The notes beneath the pieces were generated by a model, which did not search any database, had not been told where the DNA came from, and saw nothing but the letters and a program-made list of their open reading frames with translations. Shown here piece after piece: positions 37,736 through 47,442 of a DNA stretch of 64,000 nt; within the stretch, counting starts at the first letter, position 1, and every line of letters starts with the position of its first letter. This DNA is from Pseudorhodobacter turbinis (GTDB taxonomy: Bacteria > Pseudomonadota > Alphaproteobacteria > Rhodobacterales > Rhodobacteraceae), in contig NZ_CP039964.1 in the NCBI RefSeq assembly GCF_005234135.1, positions 682,001 through 746,000 of the forward strand. Direction: 5' to 3'. Both the position numbers and the translations under genes were made by a program.

Positions 37736-38581
37736 ATGAAATGCCCGATGACGCAAGTTGATCCGGCCAAAGATGGTGCGGAAATGTCTTTTGAGGGCCG
37801 GATGTCTTACGGCGACTACCTCGGGATAGATGCCATCCTTGGCGCGCAGCATCCGCGCGGCGATGCGCATGACGAAATGCTGTTCATCATCCAGCACCAG
37901 ACATCAGAGCTGTGGATGCGCCTCGCCCTGCATGAGCTGGACGCAGCACGGGTTTGCATCGCACAGGGCCGCGCGCGCGAGGCGTTCAAGATGCTCACCC
38001 GCATCGCTCGGATCTTTGAGCAGCTTAATTCCGCGTGGGATGTGCTGCGCACCATGACGCCCTCGGAATACACCCGCTTTCGTGATGATCTCGGGCAATC
38101 CTCGGGGTTTCAAAGCCATCAGTACCGGCTGATCGAATTTGCCGTTGGCAATCGCAACCGCGCCATGATGCAACCCCACGCACATCGCGCCGATTACACT
38201 GAGCGGCTAGAGGCAGAGCTGGCCCGCCCCAGCCTGTACGATGAGGCGCTGCGCCATTTGCACCGCGCGGGCCTGCCTGTTCCCGAAGATGTGATCACCC
38301 GGGACCTGACGCAACCTTGGGCCGCGCATGACGGTGTGCAAGCCGTTTGGGAAATTGTCTACCGCGATCCCGAAACCCATTGGGAGGCCTATGAGCTGGC
38401 CGAGAAACTGGTTGATTTCGAAGACTATTTTCGGCGCTGGCGGTTCAATCACGTCACAACGGTCGAACGGATTATCGGCTTCAAACGCGGTACGGGCGGC
38501 ACCTCTGGCGTGCAATATCTTCGCAAGATGCTGGAGGTAGAGCTGTTCCCAGAGCTTTGGCACCTGCGCACAAGCCTGTGA
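37736..38581 (+). CDS. kynA: Tryptophan 2,3-dioxygenase
   Basis: Heme dioxygenase that opens the tryptophan ring to N-formylkynurenine. The 281-aa protein has the active-site helix [18 protein letters not shown] with the substrate-facing His54, and the proximal heme His near residue 238 in [12 protein letters not shown], followed by [14 protein letters not shown] is 8 nt upstream of the ATG at 37736. It follows kynU in the same operon, reversed relative to pathway order. Confidence 0.96.
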   Translation: MKCPMTQVDPAKDGAEMSFEGRMSYGDYLGIDAILGAQHPRGDAHDEMLFIIQHQTSELWMRLALHELDAARVCIAQGRAREAFKMLTRIARIFEQLNSAWDVLRTMTPSEYTRFRDDLGQSSGFQSHQYRLIEFAVGNRNRAMMQPHAHRADYTERLEAELARPSLYDEALRHLHRAGLPVPEDVITRDLTQPWAAHDGVQAVWEIVYRDPETHWEAYELAEKLVDFEDYFRRWRFNHVTTVERIIGFKRGTGGTSGVQYLRKMLEVELFPELWHLRTSL

Positions 38582-38721
38582 ACGGGGGCTTGCATGCTGG
38601 TAATAGGCGGATTTACGTCATATTTTAAGACCTTGGGCTTTGACCCACACGCGGGTTTGATTTACCACACCCCCCAAGTGAATGAATCTGCCTTCGGGCG
38701 GTATTGTGGAAGTATATCTTT

Positions 38722-39651
38722 ATGCGCGGAACCGGTTTCTCCCTTCGATTGACAGCTTTGCCTGTAGCTGTTGCCCTTCTTTTGTCGGGCTGCGTGGCAC
38801 CTGTCGCCACCGCGCCAACCGACCCAGAGGCTGCCAAGCGTAACGCCGCGGTGGAACCTGCCGAAGTCGCCTATGTCTCGAAGATGGATGGCGACATTGT
38901 GATCCCCGCCGTGCCGCTGGAAAAATTTCCGGAACAATATCGCCGCCAAGAGGTGGATTACACAACCGATCAGCCCCCCGGTTCCATCATCATCCATCCG
39001 GGGCAGAAATACCTGTATTTCGTGACCGGAAAGAACCGCGCAATTCGCTACGGCATTTCGGTCGGGAAATCCGGCTTTGAATGGGCCGGAGAGGCCGTTG
39101 TTTCGCAGACCAAAAACTGGCCGACATGGACGCCGCCAAAGGAAATGATCGCCCGCAGCCCAAAGCTGGAAAAGTGGAAAGACGGCCAACCCGGTGGTCC
39201 GACCAACCCCTTGGGCGCACGCGCGATCTATCTGTTGTCGAACGGGCGTGATTACGGCTACCGGATTCACGGCACGCCGGATTGGTGGTCAATCGGGCGC
39301 AATGCCTCTTCTGGCTGTATCCGCATGGTGCAGCAAGACATCATCGACCTCAATCAACGGGTCAGCAAGGGCGCGAATGTACTGGTGCTGAACGCGGACG
39401 GCTCTATGCCCAAAGGGTTGAAAATCCCGACGCCGCCAAAGCCGAAGAAGGTTGCGAAGCCGAAAATGACCCCTATCCCCAAGCTGGAAGAGCCGGAAAT
39501 CAAAACCGTCAGCTATCAGCCAGAGGCGAAGGTAGAGGTACAGGCCGAAGAAACCACACCAGAGGTGGCGACGCCCACCACGACCAACCTCATTGTACCA
39601 ACGATCCCTGAGGTGCCGCGGCCCTCGGTGCCCGCAGAACCTGCCCAGTAA
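38722..39651 (+). CDS. L,D-transpeptidase (YkuD) lipoprotein
   Basis: A 309-aa envelope enzyme that probably makes 3-3 cross-links in peptidoglycan or attaches proteins to it. The N-terminal signal ends in a lipobox (LLSGC, Cys near residue 25). The YkuD domain shows the catalytic motif with His183 in RIHGTPDWW and Cys199 in SSGCIRM. The last 80 residues are a Pro/Lys/Glu-rich low-complexity tail. The ATG at 38722 has GGAAG 9 nt upstream; an in-frame TTG lies 18 nt earlier. A small UUCG-capped hairpin (38688-38701) precedes it. Confidence 0.9.
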   Translation: MRGTGFSLRLTALPVAVALLLSGCVAPVATAPTDPEAAKRNAAVEPAEVAYVSKMDGDIVIPAVPLEKFPEQYRRQEVDYTTDQPPGSIIIHPGQKYLYFVTGKNRAIRYGISVGKSGFEWAGEAVVSQTKNWPTWTPPKEMIARSPKLEKWKDGQPGGPTNPLGARAIYLLSNGRDYGYRIHGTPDWWSIGRNASSGCIRMVQQDIIDLNQRVSKGANVLVLNADGSMPKGLKIPTPPKPKKVAKPKMTPIPKLEEPEIKTVSYQPEAKVEVQAEETTPEVATPTTTNLIVPTIPEVPRPSVPAEPAQ

Positions 39652-39666
39652 ACGGTCTGTCCGCTT

Positions 39667-40458
39667 TTAGGCCGCAGACAAGGGCATCGGCCTGTTGTCT
39701 GCCGCCCAAGCGGCGGCTGCCTTGCCAAACGTGGTGAAAAGCGGGCGCGACACCGGATCTGCCGCCGCGTTCCACTCCGGATGCCATTGCACCGAAAGGG
39801 TAAAACCGGGGGCGCCCTTGATGTAGATCGCCTCGGGCGTGCCATCGGGGGCATGGCCATCCACCACCACCTGCGCGCCGGCACGGCAAATACCCTGCCC
39901 GTGCAATGTGTTGGTCATCACCTCATCCGCGCCAAGCAATTGCGCAAACACCCCGCCCGGCGTGAATTTCACTGGATGACGCAGGGCAAATTTTTCCTCG
40001 ATCGTGCCATCTGGCGGCATGCGGTGGTTCATTCGCCCCGGCAAGTCGCGGATCTCGGGATAAAGGCTGCCGCCCATCGCGACATTCACCTCTTGGAACC
40101 CACGGCAAATGCCCAAAAAGGGCTGCCCCCGTTCAACACAGGCACGCACCAAGGGCAAGGTAATGGCATCACGGCAGCGATCGAAATCGCCATGCGCAGG
40201 GGTTTCATCCTCGCCGTATTCGCTGGGATGCACATTCGGCCGCCCCCCCGTCAGCAAAAAACCGTCACACAGTGAGAGAAGCTCTTCCACGCTCACGAAG
40301 CTCGGGTCCGGCGGAATGATCAGCGGTAAACAGCCCGCCACCTGCGCAACGGCCTCGGTGTTCATGGTGCCGCCGGCGTGGACAGGATAGCTGTCGTTCA
40401 GCATGCTCATATTGCCAATAATTCCGACAACGGGACGGCGCGGGGTGGGGCGGGTCAT
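39667..40458 (-). CDS. Class I glutamine-amidotransferase-like hydrolase (PuuD / gamma-Glu-GABA hydrolase type)
   Basis: A 263-aa amidotransferase-fold hydrolase similar to PuuD, which cleaves gamma-glutamyl-gamma-aminobutyrate in putrescine breakdown. The nucleophile elbow LGICRGFQ holds the catalytic Cys, and the C-terminal SVQWHPEW holds His and Glu, so the triad is intact. No other putrescine genes are adjacent, so the real substrate is uncertain. The ATG at 40458 lacks a clear ribosome site; the frame extends 26 codons upstream. Confidence 0.83.
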   Translation of the reverse strand: MTRPTPRRPVVGIIGNMSMLNDSYPVHAGGTMNTEAVAQVAGCLPLIIPPDPSFVSVEELLSLCDGFLLTGGRPNVHPSEYGEDETPAHGDFDRCRDAITLPLVRACVERGQPFLGICRGFQEVNVAMGGSLYPEIRDLPGRMNHRMPPDGTIEEKFALRHPVKFTPGGVFAQLLGADEVMTNTLHGQGICRAGAQVVVDGHAPDGTPEAIYIKGAPGFTLSVQWHPEWNAAADPVSRPLFTTFGKAAAAWAADNRPMPLSAA

Positions 40459-40630
40459 GGACAGGTCCGGACATAATTCATCATTGGCCAAAGATAGGGC
40501 GATTTTCCCGCGACGGAAAGTGGAATGAACCCGCAACGCCGATCAATGCTGCGTTACACAGCCAAAACGCGTGACAATTGGGCACAGTTGGGCCAGATGA
40601 GGGCAAATTGCCCCTAGGATGGAGATCACG

Positions 40631-41587
40631 ATGATCAAAAGCTACGCCCTTCAGGATAAGCTCCTTGTCCCGCAAGAGGGCAACCTTGCGGAGGCGGCCT
40701 GGGTTGATCTGCACTCTCCGACGCCCGAGGAGGAGCGTGCCGTCGAAGCCGCGCTTAACTTTGAAATCCCGACCCATGAGGAAATGCACGAGATCGAGAT
40801 CTCCTCGCGGCTTTATACCTATAAAAACACCGCCTATATGACAGCCGTTCTGCCCGCCAACTCTGACAGCGGCGATCCGGCAATGGGGCCCGTTGCCTTT
40901 GCGCTGACCCGGACACATTTGGTTACCATCCGCTTTCACGATCCGCGCGTGTTTACCAATTTTCCGGCCCGCGCCCAAGCAACGCATGCCGAAATGGACG
41001 GCCCGCAGGATGTTCTGGTTGGTCTGTTGGAGGCCATTATTGACCGGCAGGCCGATATCCTGGAACGCAGCGCCCGCGATATTGACCGGCTGTCCCGCGA
41101 TATTTTCCGCCCCGCCCAAAAGGGAACGCCCCGGGATTTTCAGGCGGTTCTGGAAAAGGTCGGGCAGATGGGGATTTTAAATTCCAACATCCGCGACAGC
41201 TTGCTGACGATGGATCGGCTCTCGGCGTTTCTCATGCAAATTCTGGATAAAAACCAGGTGGAGGCTGACTTGCGCGCGCGGGGCAAGACCCTTGGCAGCG
41301 ATCTGAAATCACTGGCCGATCATGCGAACTTCCTGTCAGATAAGATCACGTTTTTACTGGACGCCACGCTTGGCCTGATCAGCATCGAGCAAAACGGTAT
41401 TATCAAAATATTCTCGGTTGCGGCGGTTATTTTCCTGCCGCCAACCCTGATCGCCTCGCTTTACGGGATGAACTTTGTGAACATGCCAGAGCTGGGCTGG
41501 ACCTATGGCTATCCCTTTGCCTTGGGGCTGATGGTGCTTTTTGCGGTGCTGCCTTATCTGTATTTCAAATACAAGAAGTGGCTTTAA
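40631..41587 (+). CDS. corA: CorA-family magnesium/cobalt transporter
   Basis: A 318-aa channel-forming protein for Mg2+ and related divalent ions. A large N-terminal cytoplasmic domain with a long stalk helix leads to two C-terminal membrane helices. The selectivity motif GMN is in YGMNF after the first helix (IKIFSVAAVIFLPPTLIASL), and the C-terminus ends in basic KYKKWL. The ATG at 40631 has GGAG 6 nt upstream; another ATG lies 12 nt earlier. It ends 15 nt from the convergent RES toxin gene. Confidence 0.94.
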   Translation: MIKSYALQDKLLVPQEGNLAEAAWVDLHSPTPEEERAVEAALNFEIPTHEEMHEIEISSRLYTYKNTAYMTAVLPANSDSGDPAMGPVAFALTRTHLVTIRFHDPRVFTNFPARAQATHAEMDGPQDVLVGLLEAIIDRQADILERSARDIDRLSRDIFRPAQKGTPRDFQAVLEKVGQMGILNSNIRDSLLTMDRLSAFLMQILDKNQVEADLRARGKTLGSDLKSLADHANFLSDKITFLLDATLGLISIEQNGIIKIFSVAAVIFLPPTLIASLYGMNFVNMPELGWTYGYPFALGLMVLFAVLPYLYFKYKKWL

Positions 41588-41602
41588 CTTTGCCTTGTAA
41601 GT

Positions 41603-42331
41603 CTATGACTTATAAATAAGTTTTGATCCATTCACAGCAAGGCTGTGACGCGTACCATCGCTTTCGCATGTCACGCGTTGCAACAGATCCGAATAGAGCA
41701 CGTGCCATGTTTGCAAGCCCACGGGCCGCGGATTGGCGAAGGCAGAACAGGTCAAAACCGCCACATTCGCCGCATGATCGGGCGCACGTACAGAGGCATA
41801 GCGCACAGCCTCTCCGCCGGCCGTGCGCAGCTCGTCCGCTAGGGCAAGGCAATCGCTGTGATCATCCGGCGCCATCCAGTTGCCTTGCGCGGCCCAATCC
41901 TCGGCCGTTAGGTCCAGCATCAAGGGCGTCTGGATATCGGCCCGAACGGCGGTATATTCGATCGGGCGGCGCGGCAGGGGCGTCCCATCCGAGGCGCGAA
42001 AGAACCGCAGCATCCCCCAGATCATTTCACACATCGCGGTCAAGGGCATCTCAGAGCCATACCAGACCCCCGGCGTGCGGCCCGCCCTGCGAAACCGCGA
42101 ATCCTTGGGGTAGCAGCCATACCGAAAGGGCGACCAGAACTGAAAATCGAGATGCGCACATTCGGGCGGCACAGGCGGCTTTGTCGCCTCCAGCATCGCC
42201 TCCAGCATGTCATGCTCTTCGAACGTATCCACCAGCCGCAGGGTAGAGGAGCGGTACTGTCCTTCGATAATGCGCCACAGGCCGGATTTTAAAGGCCCCA
42301 GCGCGCCGTCAAACCGGCGCACGCGCCGCAT
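41603..42331 (-). CDS. RES-domain toxin (type II toxin-antitoxin)
   Basis: A 242-aa RES-domain protein. Studied RES toxins (for example ParT, MbcT, Res) degrade NAD+ or ADP-ribosylate targets. The family pattern is visible: WRIIEGQYRSSTLRLVD at the N-terminus, SRFRRAGRTPGVWYGSEMPLTAMCE in the middle with the Arg, Tyr and Glu positions, and ASVRAPDHAANVAVL carrying the later serine region. Its ATG lies inside the antitoxin gene (23-nt overlap), so toxin translation should depend on the antitoxin. It looks intact. Confidence 0.88.
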   Translation of the reverse strand: MRRVRRFDGALGPLKSGLWRIIEGQYRSSTLRLVDTFEEHDMLEAMLEATKPPVPPECAHLDFQFWSPFRYGCYPKDSRFRRAGRTPGVWYGSEMPLTAMCEMIWGMLRFFRASDGTPLPRRPIEYTAVRADIQTPLMLDLTAEDWAAQGNWMAPDDHSDCLALADELRTAGGEAVRYASVRAPDHAANVAVLTCSAFANPRPVGLQTWHVLYSDLLQRVTCESDGTRHSLAVNGSKLIYKS

Positions 42332-42689
42332 CCAGATAGTTCATCACATCGACCAAACCGGCGGCAGAGGCGATCAACGTCTTTGGTGCCCCGCCAAGGT
42401 CGCGGTTGTTATTGGCCATCCAGCCCCGTGTCACGGCGGCCTCGCCCCCGGTAATGGCATCCAGCGCACGAAACAGCCGGACCAAACATAGCGCAAGCTC
42501 CAACGGTTTACCGTCAAGGTCAAAGCCGCCGCCCTTCATCCGGCTAACGCTCGGCTCGGATACGCCGATCACGCGGGCAAGGTCTTTTTGTGTCAGACCC
42601 AATTCCTGAGCTGCGGCATAAACCGCTTTTGCCGCCACCCGTCCGGGGGTTGGGCGCTGGTCCTGTGCGATTTTGATCTGTCTTTGCAT
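42309..42689 (-). CDS. Xre/MbcA/ParS-type antitoxin
   Basis: A 126-aa antitoxin. An N-terminal helix-turn-helix (GLTQKDLARVIGVSEPSVSRM, about residues 31-51) binds DNA, and the C-terminal DUF2384-type toxin-binding domain (LFRALDAITGGEAAVTRGWM) caps the RES toxin. GGAGA is well placed before the ATG at 42689. A promoter with a palindrome sits directly upstream, consistent with autoregulation of the pair. Confidence 0.88.
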   Translation of the reverse strand: MQRQIKIAQDQRPTPGRVAAKAVYAAAQELGLTQKDLARVIGVSEPSVSRMKGGGFDLDGKPLELALCLVRLFRALDAITGGEAAVTRGWMANNNRDLGGAPKTLIASAAGLVDVMNYLDAARAPV

Positions 42690-42705
42690 GGCATTTCTCC
42701 TGCAA

Positions 42706-42736
42706 CTATATATAGCATAATTACAGCAGAAATCAA
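42706..42736 (-). promoter_or_regulatory. Predicted promoter/operator of the RES-Xre pair
   Basis: On the minus strand TTGATT (42736-42731) and TATATA (42714-42709) have a 16-base spacer. The -10 box lies within a perfect 10-bp palindrome CTATATATAG (42706-42715), a natural place for the Xre antitoxin to bind and repress. Confidence 0.5.
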
Positions 42737-42751
42737 TCTACTTGAACGCGA

Positions 42752-43978
42752 TCACCCGAAATGTGATGAAATCGCCTTTGTCGCCGCAAGAATACCGCCC
42801 TCGCCATGCGGGATGCGCAGGCTTTGCAGACCCGCCTCCATCACGGCCAGAACACCCAGCGTCATATGGGCGTTCACATGCCCCATATGGGCCACGCGCA
42901 AAAAGCCGTGCCACGCCGGATCATCGGGGGCGGCCATGCCGAGGCCGATGCCAAGCGTCACCCCTGCCTCTTTCTCACACCACTCGCGCAAGCGGGTTGC
43001 ATCCTTGCCGCCAAGCCGGGCCGCCGTCACCGAACAGCCCCGATCTTGCGGGTTTACGACATTCAAAGCGATGGCAGGATTATCGCGCCCCCAAGCATCA
43101 AAGGCCGCCCAAACAGCGCCCGCCAATGTGCGGTGGCGCGCCCAGACGTTGTGCAGGCCCTCCTCCTCCAACATCTGCAAGGATTCGGACAGCCCGTAGA
43201 TGTGATGCGTGGGGGCCGTGCCGTTGAACTTTTGCCAAAATTCAGGGCCACGGGCGCGCAGCTCCCAATCCCAATAGGGGGTGCAAAGATCGCCGCCCGC
43301 ACACCGCTGCCGCGCCTTTTCGGAAAACCACAAAAAGCCCAGCCCCGGCGGGGTCATCAGCCCCTTCTGGCTGGCAGCCACGGTCACATCGACGCCCCAA
43401 TCATCCATCCGGTATTCATCACACCCCAGCGAGGCAATGCAATCCATCGCCAAAAGAGCCGGGTGGCCGGTCGCATCCAGCACCGCGCGCAGGGCCGCAA
43501 CATCGGTCTTGATAGAGCTTGACGTATCAACATGAGTGGCCAGCAGCGCCTTGATCTTATGTCCGGTATCGGCGCGCAAGGCATCCTCTAGCCGGGCCAG
43601 ATCAACGGGGGCAGAGGTGCCGAAATCCAGCACATCAACATCCACCCCAAGTGCGCGCGCCGCCCGCGCCCAATTCAGCCCGAAATGCCCGACCGCCAGC
43701 ACAAGCGCCTTATCCCCGCGGCTAAAGAGGTTGGCATTCGCCGCCTCCCACGCGGCATGGCCGTTGCCGATGTAAACCGCGCAATGCTGCGTGGTGCCCG
43801 CCACCGCCTTCAGACGCGGCCAGATATCGTCCACTACATCATAGATCTCTCCGCCATAGATATTCGGAGAGGCGCGGTGCATGGCCCGCAGCACGCGGTC
43901 GGGCATCACCGAAGGGCCGGGAATTGCCAAATAGGGACGCCCGAAGGCAAGCGAGGCAGGACGGGAAGTATCAGACAT
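42752..43978 (-). CDS. Class V aminotransferase (serine-glyoxylate / alanine-glyoxylate type)
   Basis: A 408-aa PLP enzyme of the alanine-glyoxylate, serine-pyruvate family. The N-terminal IPGPSVMPDRVLRAM, the mid THVDTSSSIKTD, the PLP aspartate in LLAMDCIASLG and the PLP lysine in VAASQKGLMTPPGLGFL are present. Such enzymes work in photorespiration-like glyoxylate handling or the serine cycle; the donor cannot be fixed here. The ATG at 43978 was preferred to a GTG 30 nt upstream. It diverges from the ABC exporter. Confidence 0.87.
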   Translation of the reverse strand: MSDTSRPASLAFGRPYLAIPGPSVMPDRVLRAMHRASPNIYGGEIYDVVDDIWPRLKAVAGTTQHCAVYIGNGHAAWEAANANLFSRGDKALVLAVGHFGLNWARAARALGVDVDVLDFGTSAPVDLARLEDALRADTGHKIKALLATHVDTSSSIKTDVAALRAVLDATGHPALLAMDCIASLGCDEYRMDDWGVDVTVAASQKGLMTPPGLGFLWFSEKARQRCAGGDLCTPYWDWELRARGPEFWQKFNGTAPTHHIYGLSESLQMLEEEGLHNVWARHRTLAGAVWAAFDAWGRDNPAIALNVVNPQDRGCSVTAARLGGKDATRLREWCEKEAGVTLGIGLGMAAPDDPAWHGFLRVAHMGHVNAHMTLGVLAVMEAGLQSLRIPHGEGGILAATKAISSHFG

Positions 43979-44127
43979 CAGCAGACTTTCTGGCTTGTGT
44001 TCTGCCACAACTGCTAGGCGCGCGCAGGCCGTGCGTCAATACTGATCCCGCCACCTGCGCTTGCGGGTTGCGATCATATCGCGTTACATCATGGCCAACC
44101 TGATCCAATGATGGCGGCGCCCTTCCC

Positions 44128-45885
44128 GTGACCCAGACCAAACCCGCGAACCCTTACCGTTCCTCTCGCCTGTTCGGGCGGCTTTGGGCCGGCTATCTGC
44201 GCCCGTTCAAAGGGCTGATGGCCGTGGCCTTTGGTGTGATGGTGATTGAGGGCAGCACACTTGGCGCACTGTCTTACCTTCTTAAACCGCTGTTCGATAA
44301 GGTATTCTCGGAAGGTGGGCAGGATGCGCTGATATGGGTCGGCTTTGCGATTCTGGGGTTGTTTGTGTTGCGGGCGATCACATCGATCACCTCCAAGTCC
44401 TTGCTGACAACGATTGCGCAGCGGTCCTCATCGGCGATGCAGGTGGATCTGTTGCGCCATATCCTGACGCTGGACGCTGGTTTTTTCCAATCAAACCCGC
44501 CCGGCGCGCTGATTGAGCGGGTGCAGGGCGATACGGCTGCGGTACAAGGGGTTTGGTCCACGCTGATTACCGGGGTCGGGCGCGATGTTATCTCTTTGAT
44601 CGGGCTGTTTGCGGTCGCCTTGGCGGTTGATCCGACTTGGACTGTGGCCGCGCTGATCGGCGCGCCGTTGCTGATTTTGCCCGCCTTGGTGATCCAGCGC
44701 TATATCCGCCGCAAAACAGCTGCGATGCGCATTGATGCGGGTCAACGCGCCACACGGCTGGATGAGGTGTTCCACGGTATTCAGGCGGTCAAGCTGAACC
44801 GGATGGAGGAATACCAAACCGGCCGGTTCAAAACCATCGTCAACACAATCGTGCGCGCCGAGATCAAGATGATGATCGGCCGCTCCACCCTTCCCGCCTT
44901 GATCGATGTGATCACCGGCATCGGCTTTTTCACGGTGCTGATGCTGGGTGGCGCGCAGATCGCCGATGGCACCCGCACCATCGGGGATTTCATGGCGTTT
45001 TTCTCGGCGATGGCGCTGACGTTCCAGCCTTTGCGCCGCCTGGGCGATATGGCCGGGTTCTGGCAGGTGGCAGCAGCCAGCCTTGAGCGGCTTTTCCGCC
45101 TGTTTGATACCCAGCCCACTCCGCGCCCCGATGCAATCGCGACGTTGCCCAATGCAGGCCAAGCGCCCCGCATCGAGGTGCGCGATGTCGTGTTCGGCTA
45201 TGGCGACGTACCGGTGTTGCACGGGCTGTCGCTGGTGGCCGAGGCAGGCAAGATGACAGCCCTTGTTGGCGCATCGGGCGCAGGCAAAAGCACGGTTTTC
45301 AACCTGCTAACGGCCATGGCCACGCCCCAAGACGGGAAAATCACACTGGACGGCACCGATATCGCCACCCTGCCCCTGCCCGCCTTGCGCAGCCAGTTTG
45401 CCGTTGTCACCCAAGATGCCGCGCTCTTTGATGAAACCATCCGCGAGAATATCGCCCTTGGCAGCAACCCCACCGAGACCCAACTGCGCGCCGCGATGGA
45501 TGCCGCCCATGTTAGCGAATTCGTGGACGGTTTGCCGCTTGGCCTCGACAGCCCGGCAGGCCCGCGTGGGTCGGCACTTTCGGGCGGGCAGCGCCAGCGG
45601 GTAGCGATTGCGCGCGCACTGCTGCGTGATGCCCCCGTCCTGCTGCTGGATGAGGCGACAAGCGCGCTGGACGCCCAATCAGAGGCGCTGGTCGCCGAGG
45701 CCCTGTCCGAGGCCTCCAAGGGGCGCACAACGCTGGTCATTGCCCACCGGCTTGCCACGATCCGCAATGCAGACCGCATTGTGGTGATGGATGCTGGCCG
45801 CGCGGTTGACAGCGGCACACATGAAGAATTGCTTGCGCGTTCCGGCCTCTATGCCGATCTGTGCAAGCTGCAATTCCAGTCCTGA
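44128..45885 (+). CDS. ABC exporter, MsbA-like (fused permease and ATPase)
   Basis: A 585-aa half-transporter with six N-terminal helices and a C-terminal nucleotide-binding domain: Walker A GASGAGKST (near residue 386), signature LSGGQRQR, Walker B VLLLDEATSAL and the H-loop IAHRL. By length and overall similarity it resembles MsbA, the lipid A-core flippase, but lipid or drug export is also possible. The start is GTG at 44128; the ATGs just upstream are out of frame. No lipid A genes are adjacent. Confidence 0.88.
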   Translation: MTQTKPANPYRSSRLFGRLWAGYLRPFKGLMAVAFGVMVIEGSTLGALSYLLKPLFDKVFSEGGQDALIWVGFAILGLFVLRAITSITSKSLLTTIAQRSSSAMQVDLLRHILTLDAGFFQSNPPGALIERVQGDTAAVQGVWSTLITGVGRDVISLIGLFAVALAVDPTWTVAALIGAPLLILPALVIQRYIRRKTAAMRIDAGQRATRLDEVFHGIQAVKLNRMEEYQTGRFKTIVNTIVRAEIKMMIGRSTLPALIDVITGIGFFTVLMLGGAQIADGTRTIGDFMAFFSAMALTFQPLRRLGDMAGFWQVAAASLERLFRLFDTQPTPRPDAIATLPNAGQAPRIEVRDVVFGYGDVPVLHGLSLVAEAGKMTALVGASGAGKSTVFNLLTAMATPQDGKITLDGTDIATLPLPALRSQFAVVTQDAALFDETIRENIALGSNPTETQLRAAMDAAHVSEFVDGLPLGLDSPAGPRGSALSGGQRQRVAIARALLRDAPVLLLDEATSALDAQSEALVAEALSEASKGRTTLVIAHRLATIRNADRIVVMDAGRAVDSGTHEELLARSGLYADLCKLQFQS

Positions 45886-45897
45886 GGGGATATTTCC

Positions 45898-46668
45898 ATG
45901 CAAGGTGAAATGACAACCGACCGCCGCCTGATATCCGTGACCGGCACGGAGGCTTTGGGTTTCTTGCAAGGCTTGGTCAGCAATGACGTTCTGTGCCTTC
46001 AGGATGCGCGGGGCATCGTCTGGGCAGCGTTTCTGACGCCGCAGGGCAAATATCTGGCGGATTTCTTTGTGGTCAACACGGGCGATGCGCTGCTGCTGGA
46101 CCTACCCGAAGCGCTGGCTGATGCGACGATCAAACGGCTAACGATGTATAAACTGCGCGCCGATGTACAGCTGACACCCAGCCCGCAGCATGTCATCCGA
46201 GGCTTGGGTACGGCCCCTGATGGCGCGATGGCGGACCCACGCCACCCTGCGCTTGGCTGGCGGCTTTATGGCGAAACCCAAGGACAGGCGCCGACGATTG
46301 ACTGGGATGCGATCCGCGTCGAACATGCCATCCCCCAAAGCGGGGTAGAGCTGATCCCCGATGACAGCTATTTGCTAGAGATGGGGTTTGAGCGCCTGCA
46401 CGGTGTGGATTTTCGCAAAGGTTGCTATGTCGGGCAAGAGGTCACCGCCCGCATGAAGCATAAAACCGAGCTGCGCAAAGGTCTGGCCCGTGTCCGCATT
46501 GAGGGCACGGCCCCGATCGGGACCGAAATAACCACCCAAAATGGCAAGCCCGCAGGCACGCTCTTTACCCAAAGCGGCGGTTTCGCACTGGCCTATCTGC
46601 GGTTTGATCGTGCCACCGGCCCGATGCAGGCCGGTGATGCAACAGTTTCCCCGCTCAGCGCGGATTAA
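45898..46668 (+). CDS. ygfZ: YgfZ/CAF17 folate-binding iron-sulfur assembly protein
   Basis: A 256-aa GcvT-like protein that helps assemble or repair Fe-S clusters in a folate-dependent way. The diagnostic motif KGCYVGQEV, with its single conserved Cys, is at about residues 176-184. The N-terminal region ([19 protein letters not shown]) matches the GcvT fold. GAGGGGAT precedes the ATG. It starts 12 nt after the exporter on the same strand and ends tail to tail with efp by sharing TTAA. Confidence 0.92.
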   Translation: MQGEMTTDRRLISVTGTEALGFLQGLVSNDVLCLQDARGIVWAAFLTPQGKYLADFFVVNTGDALLLDLPEALADATIKRLTMYKLRADVQLTPSPQHVIRGLGTAPDGAMADPRHPALGWRLYGETQGQAPTIDWDAIRVEHAIPQSGVELIPDDSYLLEMGFERLHGVDFRKGCYVGQEVTARMKHKTELRKGLARVRIEGTAPIGTEITTQNGKPAGTLFTQSGGFALAYLRFDRATGPMQAGDATVSPLSAD

Positions 46669-47228
46669 GCGCGCTCGGAATATTCCATCAATTCGGTGTG
46701 GACGATAATATCCTCGTCCACGCCGATGAAGGGTGGGATCATGATGCGCACGCCATTATCCAGGATTGCGGGCTTGAAGCTGTTGGCCGCCGTCTGGCCT
46801 TTTTGCACCGGCTCCGTCTCAACAATCTTGCAGCGCACCTTTTGCGGCAAGCGCATCGAGAGCGCCTCATCGCCGTAATATTCCACCGCGGCCATCATAC
46901 CGTCTTGCAAGAACGGGCGACGCTCCCCCAACAGATCGGCAGGAAGTTCAATCTGCTCAAAGGTTTCATTATCCATGAACACCAGCATGCCGTCAGTCTC
47001 ATACAGGAACTGCTGGTCCTTGGTTTCAAGCGAAACCCGTTCCACCTTATCCTCGGAGCGGAAGCGTTCATTCAACTTGCGGCCATCACGCAGGTTCTTC
47101 AGCTCAACTTGAGCGAAGGCACCACCCTTGCCGGGCTTGACGCTATTAACCTTAACCGCTGCCCAAAGGCCTTTATCATGCTCCAGCACATAGCCGGGTT
47201 TAATCTCGTTGCCGTTAATCTTGGGCAT
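46665..47228 (-). CDS. efp: Elongation factor P
   Basis: EF-P rescues ribosomes stalled at polyproline stretches. The 187-aa protein has the three-barrel architecture and the loop KPGKGGAF, with Lys34 at the position that is beta-lysylated in E. coli; no epmA or epmB gene is in the window. The ATG at 47228 gives the standard MPKINGNEI start; the longer open frame to 47339 covers the promoter region. No strong ribosome site is visible. Confidence 0.96.
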   Translation of the reverse strand: MPKINGNEIKPGYVLEHDKGLWAAVKVNSVKPGKGGAFAQVELKNLRDGRKLNERFRSEDKVERVSLETKDQQFLYETDGMLVFMDNETFEQIELPADLLGERRPFLQDGMMAAVEYYGDEALSMRLPQKVRCKIVETEPVQKGQTAANSFKPAILDNGVRIMIPPFIGVDEDIIVHTELMEYSERA

Positions 47229-47442
47229 TATCACAAAACCTTGACAAAACATTGAAGGAAATCGATCCACCCCTATATATACCACCATGCCCAACGGCAA
47301 GATAACAATATGCGGTATTGCAAAAAGAAAGCTATGCACTCAACGCATATGTGCTATTCCAAACGGGGCATGCCGAATCGGCCAAAAATAGTCATATTGG
47401 GCGAACGTCAAAAAAGAGCAAGAGCAAGAGTAGGACGACACT

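Noticed and set aside
36491..37897. Minus-strand open frame (468 codons) antisense to kynU
   Set aside because: Its translation shows no recognisable domain and has skewed composition; kynU on the plus strand is complete with all motifs.
47415..47430. Tandem AGAGCA repeats before the 106-aa gene
   Set aside because: Only two and a half copies in a purine-rich ribosome-binding region; not a meaningful repeat array.
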